Positions 11,919 to 23,787 of a DNA stretch of 64,000 nucleotides are shown here, in pieces. The notes under the pieces were generated by a model, which had not been told where the DNA came from, did not search any database, and was given only the letters and a program-made list of their open reading frames with translations. The DNA comes from Mycolicibacterium mengxianglii. Its GTDB lineage: Bacteria; Actinomycetota; Actinomycetes; Mycobacteriales; Mycobacteriaceae. A program made the translations under genes and the position numbers. The DNA lies in the NCBI RefSeq assembly GCF_015710575.1, contig NZ_CP065373.1, positions 3,038,001 to 3,102,000 on the forward strand, in the 5' to 3' direction. Each line of letters opens with the position of its first letter. Position 1 is the stretch's first letter.

Positions 11919-12752
11919 CTATTCCAACCTCTTCCGCGCTGTATCCGGAAGTGCGACCGATTGCCGGAACAGTGTGGTGGTCCCCCGATTCCCACATGTC
12001 CGGACGTTATCGGTCGGTCCTCCCCTGAGCTCTTGCTGAGTGTTTCCTGAGTTTCGGGTGTGTGAGCCGGTAGCTTAGCGGCTCCCGGTGACGCCTGTGC
12101 AAATTATCGAGCAAAGCCACGTTGCAGCTCGACGATCCAAGTTCCGCGGCCGGAACATTACACGAGCAGAGTGTCGTTTGCTGAATCAAAGTTGAATATA
12201 GATTCACCTGCGGCGATTGATTCTATTAACGGACCCGTTATATTGTTTGTCAGCACATATTCAAATCAATATTTCGCTGCGTCAATTTCTAGCAAACTCC
12301 GAAGCGTCTCTCAGGTTCGTTGATGTCGCCGCCACCGGACCAGCACGGCTAACCGCGAAGAGCGGCCCGGGGCTCGATATACACCCATTGCCGCAGGAGA
12401 ACTGCATTCGGATGGGAATCGGAGCGACCACCGTTAGTTACTGGCTAGTAAGTGACAGGCGCGTGCAACCCACAACCGACTCACAGTTTGGCGCTTTCGG
12501 CAACAGGACGGACCATAACGGGGGTGGAACCCCCCAGTGCAGCTGGCAAACACTCCCCACCCTCCCGGCAAACTCAGGCAATTCTCAGTGTAGACGCCGA
12601 TGAACGCCGGCATTCCGTTGTCTACCAGCGACTTTGGGTGACAACACGCGTTGCCACACAGGGCGGGCGGCTACCCGCCCCGCGATCCGCAAAAATAGCT
12701 CCCCCACCGGCGGCTGCACCCGGTTCCGGGGCGGTTGAGGTGGAAACGCGAG
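11919..12752. other. 834-bp gene-free region upstream of pks5
   Basis: No convincing gene is seen. The short ORFs on both strands lack ribosome-binding sites and mycobacterial protein character. The stretch 12180-12330 is clearly richer in A and T than its surroundings and holds an inverted repeat TAACGG-AC-CCGTTA at 12227-12240. A smaller one, TTACT-GGC-TAGTAA-like, lies near 12437-12450, and a short hairpin GGGGGT-GGA-ACCCCC at 12520-12534. It must contain the promoter of the minus-strand pks5 cluster and the 3' end of lipL transcription. I could not assign a -10/-35 pair with confidence. Confidence 0.6.
12661..12680 (-). terminator. Candidate stem-loop terminator after lipL
   Basis: A perfect 7-bp stem GGGCGGG/CCCGCCC with loop CGGCTA lies about 73 bp past the lipL stop on the minus strand. 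There is no U-tract on that side, which is common for mycobacterial terminators but weakens the call. Confidence 0.4.
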
Positions 12753-14024
12753 CTAACCCGCGACGGACTCGGATCCGGCGGGGAACGTCGCCCCGAATCC
12801 TGAGATCGAGCGGTACCCCCGGGACCGCGCCGCAGCGGCACCGCGCCGGATCAGCGCCGCGGTCGCCACGAATCCCGCCTGGTCAGCCGCCAGGAAAGGG
12901 GTGAGCAGCCGGTTGTGCACGAAACTGAACGCCAGTCCGGTGTCGGGCACGGCCCAGCCCAGCGATCCACCGAGCCCGACATGACCGAATCCGGGCAATA
13001 TCCCAGGTAACGGCAGTGCGTGATACCCCAGGTGGAATGCCAGCGGCATGAAGATGCTGCGGTCGGGTGCGAGGCTGCGACGCCCGACCAGCGCCGCGCA
13101 CAGATCACTGGACAACAGCCGCGTCCCCTCCACCTCACCGCCATTGGCGAGCGCCCCGTACATCTTGGCCAAGGCTCTGGCCGTCGCCACCCCATTGGCC
13201 GACGGGATCTCCGCGTCCAACAGTGGGGTTTCGCCCTGCACCATCGACTTCATGCCGGGGAAATACGTCGCGCCGAAGATTGCCGATCGCTGGACCGCAG
13301 CCAGCCGCGGCGCCACGGCGTTGAACACCGGGTTCTGGATATTGAGCTGCGGACCGATGATCTGCGCATTGCGGGTCCGGGCCCCAGGTGCCGGGCGGCC
13401 CAGGTGTAACCCGTCGGTGTCCAGCGGGGCGGCGACCTCCTGGCGGATCAGGGCGCGCATGCCCAGGCCAGTCACCGACCGGGCCAGACCAGAGAGCAGC
13501 CAGCCGTACGTCAACGCATGATAGGCCGGTTTTCCCCGCAGCGATGAGGCCGGCGCCGCCGCGATCACCTCTTCCATTTTCAGATGATCGAGCAGGTCAG
13601 CGCTGGTGAGACCGTTGAGCTGCGACAGCCCGGCGCGGTGGGCCATCATCTCCCGGACCGTGATGTCGGCCTTGCCTCCTGCGCCGAACTCCGGCCAGTA
13701 CTCAGCAACGGGTGCGTCGTAGTCGATCAAACCGCGGTCGACCAAACGGTGGATCACCGTCGAGGCCACCCCCTTGGTGGCCGAGAACACCATCGCCCCG
13801 GTGTCGGCGGTCCACGGCACCCGGCCACGCCGGTCAGCCCAGCCCGTCCAGACATCGACCACCGGCTCACCATGCAGGTAGACCGACAGTGCACCGCCGC
13901 CGAAACGGCGGCTGGGGAACAGGCTCGCGAAACTACGCACCGCGCAGGCGAAGTGAGGATCGGCCGCGCCGTGTACGCCTTTCGGGAGCGCCGCGCTGCG
14001 CTCCCGAACAGTTGCTTGGGTCAC
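12753..14024 (-). CDS. lipL: Serine hydrolase / beta-lactamase-like esterase (LipL-like)
   Basis: A 423-residue member of the penicillin-binding-protein/class C beta-lactamase fold (family VIII esterases). The nucleophile is Ser81 in SATK (Lys84), preceded by the fold-typical GxxVVDVWTGWAD block; YHALTYGW supplies the likely second-motif Tyr. No signal peptide is obvious, so it is probably cytoplasmic or surface-associated without a Sec signal. It sits just downstream of meaB with the same orientation, as Rv1497 (lipL) does next to Rv1496 in Mtb, which supports orthology. The GTG at 14024 has no Shine-Dalgarno, but TAAATT lies seven bases before it, so the message may be leaderless. The substrate is not readable; lipid or short-chain ester hydrolysis is the family expectation. 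Confidence 0.85.
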   Translation of the reverse strand: MTQATVRERSAALPKGVHGAADPHFACAVRSFASLFPSRRFGGGALSVYLHGEPVVDVWTGWADRRGRVPWTADTGAMVFSATKGVASTVIHRLVDRGLIDYDAPVAEYWPEFGAGGKADITVREMMAHRAGLSQLNGLTSADLLDHLKMEEVIAAAPASSLRGKPAYHALTYGWLLSGLARSVTGLGMRALIRQEVAAPLDTDGLHLGRPAPGARTRNAQIIGPQLNIQNPVFNAVAPRLAAVQRSAIFGATYFPGMKSMVQGETPLLDAEIPSANGVATARALAKMYGALANGGEVEGTRLLSSDLCAALVGRRSLAPDRSIFMPLAFHLGYHALPLPGILPGFGHVGLGGSLGWAVPDTGLAFSFVHNRLLTPFLAADQAGFVATAALIRRGAAAARSRGYRSISGFGATFPAGSESVAG

Positions 14025-14031
14025 ACTGTTG

Positions 14032-14037
14032 AATTTA
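14032..14037 (-). promoter_or_regulatory. Candidate -10 (TAAATT) for leaderless lipL transcript
   Basis: On the minus strand TAAATT is followed by seven bases and then the GTG start of lipL. That spacing would place transcription initiation at or one base before the start codon, a common mycobacterial arrangement. No clear -35 was assigned. Confidence 0.5.
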
Positions 14038-14093
14038 CCTACTGCAGGTCACCACGGGGTATGCAGGTTACCGGTCTGTTATCCAGCTGGTGC

Positions 14094-15086
14094 TCAGCGA
14101 TCGGTCGCCGCGTCGAGGATCTCCTGCGCAGCCAGCGCCGGCGTCAGTTCCCCGTCACGGACCCGGCGCTCGATATCGGCCTTCATCGTCCGCACCGCAG
14201 GGTGCGACAACACCCGGTCGAGCACGGTGTCCCGCACCAGCGACCAGGTCCAGTCCACCTGCTGAGCACGTCTGCGGGCAGTGAATTCGCCGGCCTCGGT
14301 CAGCACCTGCCGGTGTTTCTCCACCGTCTCCCACAGCTCAGTGAGGCCGGTCCCCTCGAGTGCACTCATCGTCAATACCGGCGGCAACCACAGCGCGCCC
14401 CGGGGATGGATCAGCCGGATCGCCCCGGCGAGCTCACGTGCGGCTTTCTTGGCCTCGAGGGCATGCGCGCCGTCGGCCTTGTTGACCACGACGATGTCGG
14501 CGAGTTCGAGGACACCCTTCTTGATGCCCTGCAACTGGTCGCCCGTACGCGCCAACGTCAGAAACACGAAGGTGTCGACCATATTGGCGACGGTGACCTC
14601 CGACTGTCCCACCCCCACCGTCTCCACCAGGATGATGTCGAAGCCCGCGGCTTCGAGCAGCACCATCGTCTCGCGCGTCGCCTTCGCCACCCCGCCGAGA
14701 GTTCCCGATGTCGGCGACGGGCGGATATAGGCCTCGGGGTGTGCGGCCAGCCGCGACATCCTGGTCTTGTCCCCCAGGATCGAACCACCGGTGCGAGTCG
14801 AGGACGGGTCCACCGCCAGGACTGCCACCCGGTGCCCCTGCTCGATCAGGTGCATTCCCAGAGCCTCGATGGACGTCGACTTCCCGACGCCGGGCACCCC
14901 GGTGATACCGACGTGCATCGCAGATCCCGCATCGGGCATCAGCTCGAGCAGCAGCTCCTGCGCCTTGCGCCGATGATCGGCGCGTGTCGACTCGACCAGG
15001 GTGATCGACCGGGCCAGCGCCGAGCGGTCACCGCCGCGCAACGCTTCGGCGAGTTCGCCGACGGTGGAATTGACGGAGACGGTCAT
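14094..15086 (-). CDS. meaB: MeaB-type GTPase, methylmalonyl-CoA mutase chaperone
   Basis: A 330-residue G3E-family GTPase (formerly ArgK). Walker A is GVPGVGKST at 63-71, followed by VDPSSTRTGGSILGDKTRM, the DIILVETVGVGQSE switch region and the guanine-specificity motif NKAD. MeaB protects and reloads methylmalonyl-CoA mutase with adenosylcobalamin. Its ATG directly follows the TAG stop of mutB, so the three genes mutA-mutB-meaB form one tightly coupled operon. Mtb keeps the mazEF4 toxin-antitoxin pair (Rv1494-Rv1495) between mutB and meaB; here that pair is absent. The older arginine-kinase annotation of this family should be ignored. Confidence 0.95.
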   Translation of the reverse strand: MTVSVNSTVGELAEALRGGDRSALARSITLVESTRADHRRKAQELLLELMPDAGSAMHVGITGVPGVGKSTSIEALGMHLIEQGHRVAVLAVDPSSTRTGGSILGDKTRMSRLAAHPEAYIRPSPTSGTLGGVAKATRETMVLLEAAGFDIILVETVGVGQSEVTVANMVDTFVFLTLARTGDQLQGIKKGVLELADIVVVNKADGAHALEAKKAARELAGAIRLIHPRGALWLPPVLTMSALEGTGLTELWETVEKHRQVLTEAGEFTARRRAQQVDWTWSLVRDTVLDRVLSHPAVRTMKADIERRVRDGELTPALAAQEILDAATDR

Positions 15087-17347
<2,261 letters not shown>

Positions 17348-17351
<4 letters not shown>

Positions 17352-19222
17352 GCCCCCAATCGGGTGAGAAGTGCCGAAAGAGCCTGAACCGCATCAATTT
17401 TGGCGGTCAGATATTCGTCAGGACGATGGCCGGCCGCACCCACCGCCTTCTCCGGTCCGGCCAGGCAGACGTGTTCGACCATCGCCGCATGCGCGGCCTC
17501 GACCACCTCGGACACGTCGGTGCCGTAGCGGGCGTCGGTACCACAGATCACGGCGACCGTCGGTGAACCCGCATCGGCGACGGCCCGGGCCACCCCGGCG
17601 GCGTCGACGGTGCCCGGGTTGATCGTCTCGATCCCCCCGGAGGCCAGCAGGTTGGCCGCGAACGTGCTGCGGATGTTGTGCTCGGCCAGCGGGCCCAGCG
17701 GCAGCAACAGTGCCCGTGGGCGCCGGCCGTGGGTGTCGAGGTAGGCATCGGAGCGGTTACGCAGCTCTTCGAATGCGGCGGCGTAGCGATTGACGCCGGC
17801 CACCGAACTGTCCTGTGGGTCCGAGGTCAATGGCGCCTCACCGAGGTTGGGGAACTCGTTGATCCCCGTCAGCGGTGTCCGTCTGTGGGCGATGTCGTCG
17901 AGACGGCGGTCGGCGACCGCGCGGATCTGCTCGACCAGGTACTCCTTGGCCGCGGTGAAGCCGCCACGGGCTTCGATGCCCTGGAAGTGAGCCCAGGCCG
18001 CATCGGCGAGTTCTTCGGTGAGGTCTTCGACGAACCACGAGCCCGCGGCCGGATCGAGCACCCGGCCGAGGTGGGATTCCTCCAGCAACAACAGTTGGGT
18101 GTTGCGTGCGATCCGGCGCGCGAAACTCGGTGCCGCACCGGCTGCCCCGCCGGGGATGGCCACGTCGAACGGATACACCAGCACGGTGTCAGCCCCACCG
18201 ACACCGGCGCCGAAGGCCGCCAGTGTGCACCGCAGCATGTTCACCCAGGGATCGCGCTGCGTCATCATCGCCAACGACGTGGCCGCATGCACGGTGGCCG
18301 CACCGGCCTCCGGGGCCCCGGCCACCTCGGCGACCCGGGCCCACAGCTGGCGGGCCACCCGGAACTTGGCGATCGTCATGAACTGGTCGTCGTCGGCGGC
18401 GAGGCGGAAACTGATCTGCCGCAGCGCATCCGCCACCGACAAGCCGCCATCGGTGAGAGCGCGGGCGTATTCGACGGCGGCCGCGATCGATCCGGCCAGC
18501 TCCCACGCGGCGTTGGCACCCAGGCCGTGCAGGGCCGGGCCGTCGACGGTGAGGGCCCGCACGCCCCCGCGATAGTCGGCCAAGGCAGCCGCCTGGGTCA
18601 CCACATCGGTCAGTGCCGGGGCGGGGCGATCGATCAGTGCTGCCGTCAACGGGTCAGCACCCAGGTCGATCGACAGTGCCGGACGCTTGTCCTCGGGCAG
18701 TGCGGCCACCACCGAGACCACCGACTGCGCGACCGCGGCGAAGTCAGCGCCGGCGTCGACGATGACGGGGACCAGTTCCAGGAACACGCCTTCGAGCAGT
18801 CGGTCGACCTCATCGGCCGGGACGCCACCGGCACCGACGTTGAGGTGCAGGCCGCTCACTCCGTCAGCCAGCCCGGCCAGCACCGCGGCGTTGCCGTCGA
18901 CGGCCGCCTGCCCGGGCTGCGGGAAAGATTCGACCACCTTCCACCCGGCGAGCACGTCGCGGGTGGCGTCGCCGCCGCGGGTGTACGGCCAGCGACCCGG
19001 CAGCGCGGGTTCGGGTCGGGCATCCAGCGCCGTGTAGAGCGGGCGCACCGGGAAGCCCTCATAGGTGTCGGAGTCGAGCAGTCGCTCCGGCTCCGCGGGC
19101 AGGTCGCTGACCTCGCGACGGGTACTCTTGGCCAGCACCGTTGCCACGGCACTGCGCCACCGCGCGCGGGCTTCCACCAGTTCGGCGGAATCTGCGGGTA
19201 CGACTGGGGCCTCTGGGGACAC
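17348..19222 (-). CDS. mutA: Methylmalonyl-CoA mutase small subunit
   Basis: A 624-residue partner subunit of MutB. The mutase barrel is recognisable (for example [30 protein letters not shown] is homologous to the MutB barrel). The C-terminal domain keeps the flavodoxin-like fold but lacks the DxHxxG cobalamin motif, as expected for the non-catalytic subunit. The reading frame stays open to an ATG at 19261 and TTG at 19282, but the GTG at 19222 follows AGGAG at ideal spacing and yields the expected N-terminus, so it is chosen. It overlaps mutB by four bases (ATGA). Divergent from the TVP38-family gene at 19404. Confidence 0.93.
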
Positions 19223-19403
19223 CGGCAGCTCCTGATGTTCGCGACCACGTTGGCGTCTCATGGTGGCCCGCCACTCGAGCATCAGGCTAAATGATGGGAA
19301 TCACGCCCGGAGAGCCGCCTGTCCGACCAGGTCTACCCGGGGGCGACGGAACTCACGCCGCGGGGGCGCCGCCGTTCACCTACAGCCCGTAGGCTTGTTT
19401 GCC

Positions 19404-20153
19404 GTGGCCAAGCCCAGTCTCCGCACGTTGCACAGGGTGCGCTCCGCGGTCGTCGCGACCGTCCGCGAGATCCCGCGGCGACGGTTGGTGACCACCGCGA
19501 TTGTCAGTGTGATTCTCGTCGCACTGGCGCTGCTGGTTCCGTTCCCCAACGCCCTTCAACTTCGCGACTGGGCGACGTCGGTGGGCCCGTGGTTCCCGCT
19601 GGCCTTCTTCCTCGCGCATGTGGTGCTCACCGTCGTGCCCTTCCCCCGGACGGCGTTCACCCTGGCAGCCGGGCTGTTGTTCGGCCCGCTGCTCGGCATC
19701 ACCCTCGCCGTCACGGCCAGCACGCTCAGTGCGTTGTTCGCGGTGCTGCTGGTGCGGGCGGCCGGCTGGCAGCTCAGCAGGCTGGTGCGCCACCCGGGCA
19801 TCCAGGCCCTGGACACCAGGCTGCGCCGCCGCGGCTGGCCGGCGATCGTGTCGCTGCGGATGATTCCGGCGGTGCCGTTCTCTGTGCTCAACTACGCCGC
19901 CGGGGCCTCAGCGGTGCGACTGCTCCCTTACACGCTGGCCACGCTGGTGGGCTTGCTGCCGGGCACGGTGGCAGTGGTGGTGCTCGGCGACGCACTCACC
20001 GGCAACGTCAATCCGATGTTGGTCCTGGTGTCGGTGTGCACGGCCGGCCTCGGGGTGGCCGGGCTGGTCTACGAGACCCGCCATCACCGCCGGCACAACC
20101 GGACCACCCAGACGCCGACCGATACCCCGACGACGCCTGCGGTCACCGGCTGA
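19404..20153 (+). CDS. TVP38/TMEM64 (SNARE-associated/DedA-like) membrane protein
   Basis: About 249 residues with several hydrophobic segments: near 30-50, 65-115 (including the family signature around FPRTAFTLAAGLLFGPLLG), 160-180 and 195-220. The C-terminal tail is polar and Thr-rich. Proteins of this family are integral membrane proteins linked to lipid or phosphate handling; a specific role is not known here. The frame extends upstream to 19260, overlapping mutA, but the GTG at 19404 gives the expected short cytoplasmic N-terminus and is preferred, with only weak ribosome-binding evidence. The order matches Rv1491c, divergent from mutA. The stop is 12 bp from the convergent SPFH gene. 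Confidence 0.8.
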   Translation: MAKPSLRTLHRVRSAVVATVREIPRRRLVTTAIVSVILVALALLVPFPNALQLRDWATSVGPWFPLAFFLAHVVLTVVPFPRTAFTLAAGLLFGPLLGITLAVTASTLSALFAVLLVRAAGWQLSRLVRHPGIQALDTRLRRRGWPAIVSLRMIPAVPFSVLNYAAGASAVRLLPYTLATLVGLLPGTVAVVVLGDALTGNVNPMLVLVSVCTAGLGVAGLVYETRHHRRHNRTTQTPTDTPTTPAVTG

Positions 20154-20165
20154 GCTGCCCGACCG

Positions 20166-21356
20166 TCAGGTTGCCGGGTGCCCGGCCTGATTTTCGTCCA
20201 ATTGCTGCGACAGCGGTGCGGACTGCCGTGGTGCGTCGATGGCCAGGCCGGCACCCGGGTCGCGAGCATCGGCCTCCGCCTTGGCGACGGCCTCGACGAT
20301 GCCCGGGTCGGTCGCGGTGGAGAACCATTCGGCGACCTCCTCGGAATCGTCCTCGGGCTTGGGCAGGTCGGTGTCGACCGGCGACGGGGTGTACCGGAAC
20401 ACGCCGTCCTCGCCCGGGGCACCGAGAAGTTTGGTGAAGCCCTGTAGCGCCGAGCCGAAATCGCTCGGCACGACCCAGACCTTGTTGGCCTCACCTTGGG
20501 CCATCAACGGCAGCGTCTGCAGGTACTGGTAGGCCAGCAGTTCCGGCGTGGGCCTGCCCGCCTTGATGGCAGCGAATGTCTTCTCGATGGCCTTGGCCGA
20601 GCCCTGAGCGTTCAGATACGCCGCGGCACGTTCACCACGGGCACGCAGGATCTGAGATTGCCGATCGGCCTCGGCGGCGAGGATGGCGGCCTGCTTGGCA
20701 CCCTCGGCGGCCAGGATCTGCGACTGCTTCTGACCCTCGGCCTGGGTGATCGACGACTGCCGGACACCCTCGGCGGTGAGGATCATCGCCCTCTTCTCGC
20801 GGTCGGCCTTCATCTGCTTCTCCATCGACTCCTGCACCGACGGCGGCGGATCGATCGAGCGCAGTTCGACGCGCGCCACCCGCAGTCCCCACTTGTTGGT
20901 GGCCTCATCGAGAACACCCCGGAGCTGGCCGTTGATGGAATCGCGGGAGGTCAGCGTCTGCTCCAGTGTCATGCCGCCGACCACGTTGCGCAGGGTGGTG
21001 GTGGTGAGCTGCTCGACACCGACGATGTAGTTGCTGATCGCGTACACCGCTGCCTGCGGGTTGGTGACCTGGAAGTACACCACGGTGTCGATGTGCAGCG
21101 TCAGGTTGTCCTCGGTGATCACCGGCTGCGGCGGGAACGACACGACGCGTTCACGCAGGTCGACCTTCGCCCGCACCCGGTCGACGAACGGCACCAGCAG
21201 CGTCAGCTGTCCGCTGACGGTGCGGCTGTAACGGCCCAGGCGCTCGATCACCGCCGCTTCCGCCTGCGGTACCAGCGTGACGGATTTGGCCACGATGATG
21301 ATCGCGAGGATGACCAGGACAGCGAGCAATACCAGGCCGGCGATAGCACCGTCCAT
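20166..21356 (-). CDS. SPFH/Band 7 (stomatin/paraslipin-like) protein
   Basis: A 396-residue protein with one N-terminal membrane anchor (about 6-25), an SPFH domain (about 28-190, with FVDRVRAKVDLRERVVSFP) and a long Ala/Glu/Gln-rich coiled coil (about 175-270). In the coiled coil the unit AEGxKQxxILAAEA is repeated. The acidic C-terminal tail holds KPEDDSEEVAEWF. Such proteins form membrane-domain oligomers and usually pair with an NfeD protein, which is the next gene upstream. The ATG at 21356 has a strong AAAGGAGAT site. Position and length match Rv1488 of Mtb. The client proteins or lipids are unknown. Confidence 0.9.
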   Translation of the reverse strand: MDGAIAGLVLLAVLVILAIIIVAKSVTLVPQAEAAVIERLGRYSRTVSGQLTLLVPFVDRVRAKVDLRERVVSFPPQPVITEDNLTLHIDTVVYFQVTNPQAAVYAISNYIVGVEQLTTTTLRNVVGGMTLEQTLTSRDSINGQLRGVLDEATNKWGLRVARVELRSIDPPPSVQESMEKQMKADREKRAMILTAEGVRQSSITQAEGQKQSQILAAEGAKQAAILAAEADRQSQILRARGERAAAYLNAQGSAKAIEKTFAAIKAGRPTPELLAYQYLQTLPLMAQGEANKVWVVPSDFGSALQGFTKLLGAPGEDGVFRYTPSPVDTDLPKPEDDSEEVAEWFSTATDPGIVEAVAKAEADARDPGAGLAIDAPRQSAPLSQQLDENQAGHPAT

Positions 21357-21374
21357 AGCGGGATCTCCTTTGAT

Positions 21375-21809
21375 TCAGTCGTTCTTCCAGACCACTGCGG
21401 TGGCGCCGTCGATGTGCATGACGGTCACATGGTCGCCGGGCTCGTACACATCGTGGTCGTTCAGCGGGCGGGCCGTCCAGACTTCGCCTTGCAGCTTCAC
21501 CTGGCCTTCGTGCTCGCTCACCCGGTCGAGCACCAGGGCCTGCTTGCCCTCCAGCGCCTCGATCCCGGACTCCAGCGGCGCCGACGACGTGAACCGTCTG
21601 CGCAATGCGGGCCGCACCAGCGCCACCAGGAGCACCGACACCACCAGGAACACCACGCCGTCGGCCCAGATCGGCCAATCGAAAACTGCCGCGGTACCGG
21701 CGGCGGCCAGCGCCCCGCCGCCGAGCATCAGCAGAAACAGGTCCCCGGTCAACGCTTCGGCACCGGCGAGCCCCAGAGCGACAATGAGCCAGATCAGGGC
21801 CGCGGGCAT
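21375..21809 (-). CDS. NfeD-like OB-fold membrane protein
   Basis: A 144-residue short NfeD protein. Hydrophobic segments lie near residues 3-19, 24-42 and 47-66. They are followed by a soluble C-terminal beta-barrel (about 80-144) with EGKQALVLDRV, GEVWTARP and VMHIDGATAVV, typical of the NfeD OB domain. The serine-protease domain of long NfeD proteins is absent. It lies 18 bp upstream of the SPFH gene in the same direction, the standard SPFH-NfeD operon order, and matches Rv1487. GGAGGGGAT precedes the ATG at somewhat long spacing. Confidence 0.88.
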   Translation of the reverse strand: MPAALIWLIVALGLAGAEALTGDLFLLMLGGGALAAAGTAAVFDWPIWADGVVFLVVSVLLVALVRPALRRRFTSSAPLESGIEALEGKQALVLDRVSEHEGQVKLQGEVWTARPLNDHDVYEPGDHVTVMHIDGATAVVWKND

Positions 21810-21869
21810 GCCGCCAGGATATCCCCTCCGTCAGGTCCGGTTGCGGCGGCCGCGCCCGCACCGAGCTAC

Positions 21870-21875
21870 TAGACT
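21870..21875 (+). promoter_or_regulatory. Candidate -10 (TAGACT) for a leaderless transcript
   Basis: TAGACT lies nine bases before the ATG at 21885, and no Shine-Dalgarno is present between them. This fits a very short or absent 5' leader for the Rv1486c-like gene. Confidence 0.4.
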
Positions 21876-21884
21876 TTGAGCATC

Positions 21885-22766
21885 ATGTGGTGCTCGAGTG
21901 CTTCCCTGTCTGTATGGGCCAATGCCTGGCTCGCTGGTAAAGCTGCGCCCGACGACGTTCTCGATGCGCTGTCCCAGTGGGCGCCAACACATTCCGTGAC
22001 CGCGTATGACGCGGCGGCGGCAACCACCACGGGCCTGCCGTGGCCTGATGTCAACGATGCGGGTGCGGTCTCGCTGCTGCAGACGCTGCGTACCGCCGCC
22101 GGCATCCGCTCGGTGCCACAGCCGTCGCTGAGCCTGGCTCTGCCGGTTCCCGGCGACGTGCGCGGCCTGCCTGCGGGCACGACGTTCCAGCGTGACGCCC
22201 TGGAGGCCGGCGAGGCTCTGATCGTCACCTCCGAGCGCGGCACACCGGTGGGCCTGGTGCCCGACTTCGAGTACGACGACGCTGAGGACAGCTTCGGCTT
22301 CAACCTCAACGACGACGATCTCGAGGACGCCCCCGAGCTGCGACGGCTGGCCTGGACCGTGTACTCGCTACCGGCCCCGCCCGTTGCGCACTACATCGAT
22401 CTGGGTGAGGCCGAATACGAACTGCGCTCGGCGGTGCGCGCCGCTGCCGATGCGTTGTCGGCGCTGCGGGCCGGCGGCGCCGGTGTCGACATCGACGATC
22501 CGCGCGGCATGGTGGAGCAGGTCCTGGAATCCGGGCGTCGCCACAGCGCACCCGACCACGCGCCGACCCGGGCGTTACGGGTGCTCGACAATGCCGCACA
22601 CGTGGACGCCATCATCACCGTCAGCGCTGGGTTGATGCCGATCTCGACGCAGTCCTCGTCTGAGGTGCAGATCGCCAGCGATGCGCTGCGCCCGCTGGAG
22701 CAGGTGGTGCGTTCGGCGCGACTGGCCGCCGTCAGCGCGATTCTGCATTCGGCCTGGGAGCACTGA
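21885..22766 (+). CDS. Conserved mycobacterial protein of unknown function (Rv1486c-like)
   Basis: About 293 residues with no signal peptide, membrane segment or catalytic motif that I recognise. The sequence is Ala-rich and soluble. A central acidic stretch, [20 protein letters not shown] (about 125-144), is followed by a helical region rich in Ala and Arg. An in-frame TTG lies three codons upstream; the ATG at 21885 is preferred because it fits the leaderless -10. The position, divergent from the NfeD gene and tail-to-tail with hemH (35-bp overlap), matches Rv1486c. No function can be assigned. Confidence 0.72.
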   Translation: MWCSSASLSVWANAWLAGKAAPDDVLDALSQWAPTHSVTAYDAAAATTTGLPWPDVNDAGAVSLLQTLRTAAGIRSVPQPSLSLALPVPGDVRGLPAGTTFQRDALEAGEALIVTSERGTPVGLVPDFEYDDAEDSFGFNLNDDDLEDAPELRRLAWTVYSLPAPPVAHYIDLGEAEYELRSAVRAAADALSALRAGGAGVDIDDPRGMVEQVLESGRRHSAPDHAPTRALRVLDNAAHVDAIITVSAGLMPISTQSSSEVQIASDALRPLEQVVRSARLAAVSAILHSAWEH

Positions 22767-23772
22767 CCGGCTCGCATGCGGTCGTGCAGAAGGCCCCGTT
22801 GACACTGCAGCCGTAACCCGGGACCGGGTCCGGACCGGCAACTCTGGCCGGGTCGCGGCCCAGCCGCAGTTCGTCGATCAGCTCCACGATGAGCTTCGCG
22901 AAGCGCGGCTGTGCATTGGGCGTCGTCGCCCGCGCCAGCGCAACTCCGGCCGCGTCGGCCTGTTCTCTGAGTTCGTTGTCCAGATCCCACACCACTTCGA
23001 TGTGGTCGGCGACGAAACCGATCGGACAGACGATCACCGCCTCGGTGCCGCGCTCGGTGAGCACTTCGAGATGATCGCCGACGTCGGGTTCCAGCCACGG
23101 CACCTGCGGCGGGCCGGAGCGCGACTGCCACACCAGGTCGTAATCGGGGTAACCGGCGGCGGCCGCGACCAACCGCGAGGCGTACCCGACTTGGCGCTCG
23201 TAGAGATCCGGGCCGCACCGTGAGGCCGCCCGCAGCGGGATCGAATGCGCGGTGAAGACCAGCCGCGCCTTTTCCCGCAGCGGCGCGGGCAAGTTGCCCG
23301 CCGCCTCGGCGATCGAGTCGGCGAACATCTCCACGAACAGCGGATGGTCGAAGTACTGGCGCAGCTTGACCAGCTCCGGGGCGGACTCCCCCGCGGCGGC
23401 GCGGGCCCTGCGGATGTCCTCCTGATACTGCGCACACCCGGAGTACCCGCCCCACGCCGACGTGGCGAACACCGCTGCCCGCCGGATCCCGTTGTCCCGC
23501 ATCAGCGCAACGGTGTCCTCGGCATACGGTTCCCAGTTGCGGTTACCGAAGTACACGGGCAGCTCCGTGAGGGAACGGAGCTGCTCGATCAGTGCCCGGT
23601 TGATGCCGTTGATCGGCGAGACGCCCCCGAAATGCAGGTAGTGCTCGGCGACGGCATCGAGGCGCTCCGGGGGGATGCCCCGGCCGCGGGTGACGTTCTC
23701 CAGGAACGGCCGCACCTGCTCAGGTCCTTCGGGGCCTCCGAAGGACAACAGCAGGACGGCGTCGAAATCCAT
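22732..23772 (-). CDS. hemH: Ferrochelatase (actinobacterial HemH/CpfC type)
   Basis: A 346-residue ferrochelatase inserting Fe2+ into coproporphyrin III or protoporphyrin IX; actinobacterial members use the coproporphyrin branch. Evidence: the N-terminal [18 protein letters not shown], metal-site His in FTAHSIP, and [16 protein letters not shown], with its conserved His and Glu. The C-terminal Cys cluster [17 protein letters not shown], together with Cys in SGCAQY, would ligate the [2Fe-2S] cluster found in mycobacterial ferrochelatases. It follows inhA by 15 bp in the same direction, the Mtb order fabG1-inhA-hemH. The last 35 bp overlap the 3' end of the convergent Rv1486c-like gene. Confidence 0.95.
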   Translation of the reverse strand: MDFDAVLLLSFGGPEGPEQVRPFLENVTRGRGIPPERLDAVAEHYLHFGGVSPINGINRALIEQLRSLTELPVYFGNRNWEPYAEDTVALMRDNGIRRAAVFATSAWGGYSGCAQYQEDIRRARAAAGESAPELVKLRQYFDHPLFVEMFADSIAEAAGNLPAPLREKARLVFTAHSIPLRAASRCGPDLYERQVGYASRLVAAAAGYPDYDLVWQSRSGPPQVPWLEPDVGDHLEVLTERGTEAVIVCPIGFVADHIEVVWDLDNELREQADAAGVALARATTPNAQPRFAKLIVELIDELRLGRDPARVAGPDPVPGYGCSVNGAFCTTACEPVSAPRPNAESR

Positions 23773-23787
23773 GTCAGTCCATGTCCG

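Noticed and set aside
12217..12603. Plus-strand ORF of 128 codons in the pks5 upstream region
   Set aside because: No ribosome-binding site or recognisable protein feature, and it spans an A+T-rich control region with inverted repeats.
19223..19403. B12 riboswitch upstream of mutA
   Set aside because: The interval between mutA and the divergent membrane-protein gene is short and lacks a B12-box-like sequence.
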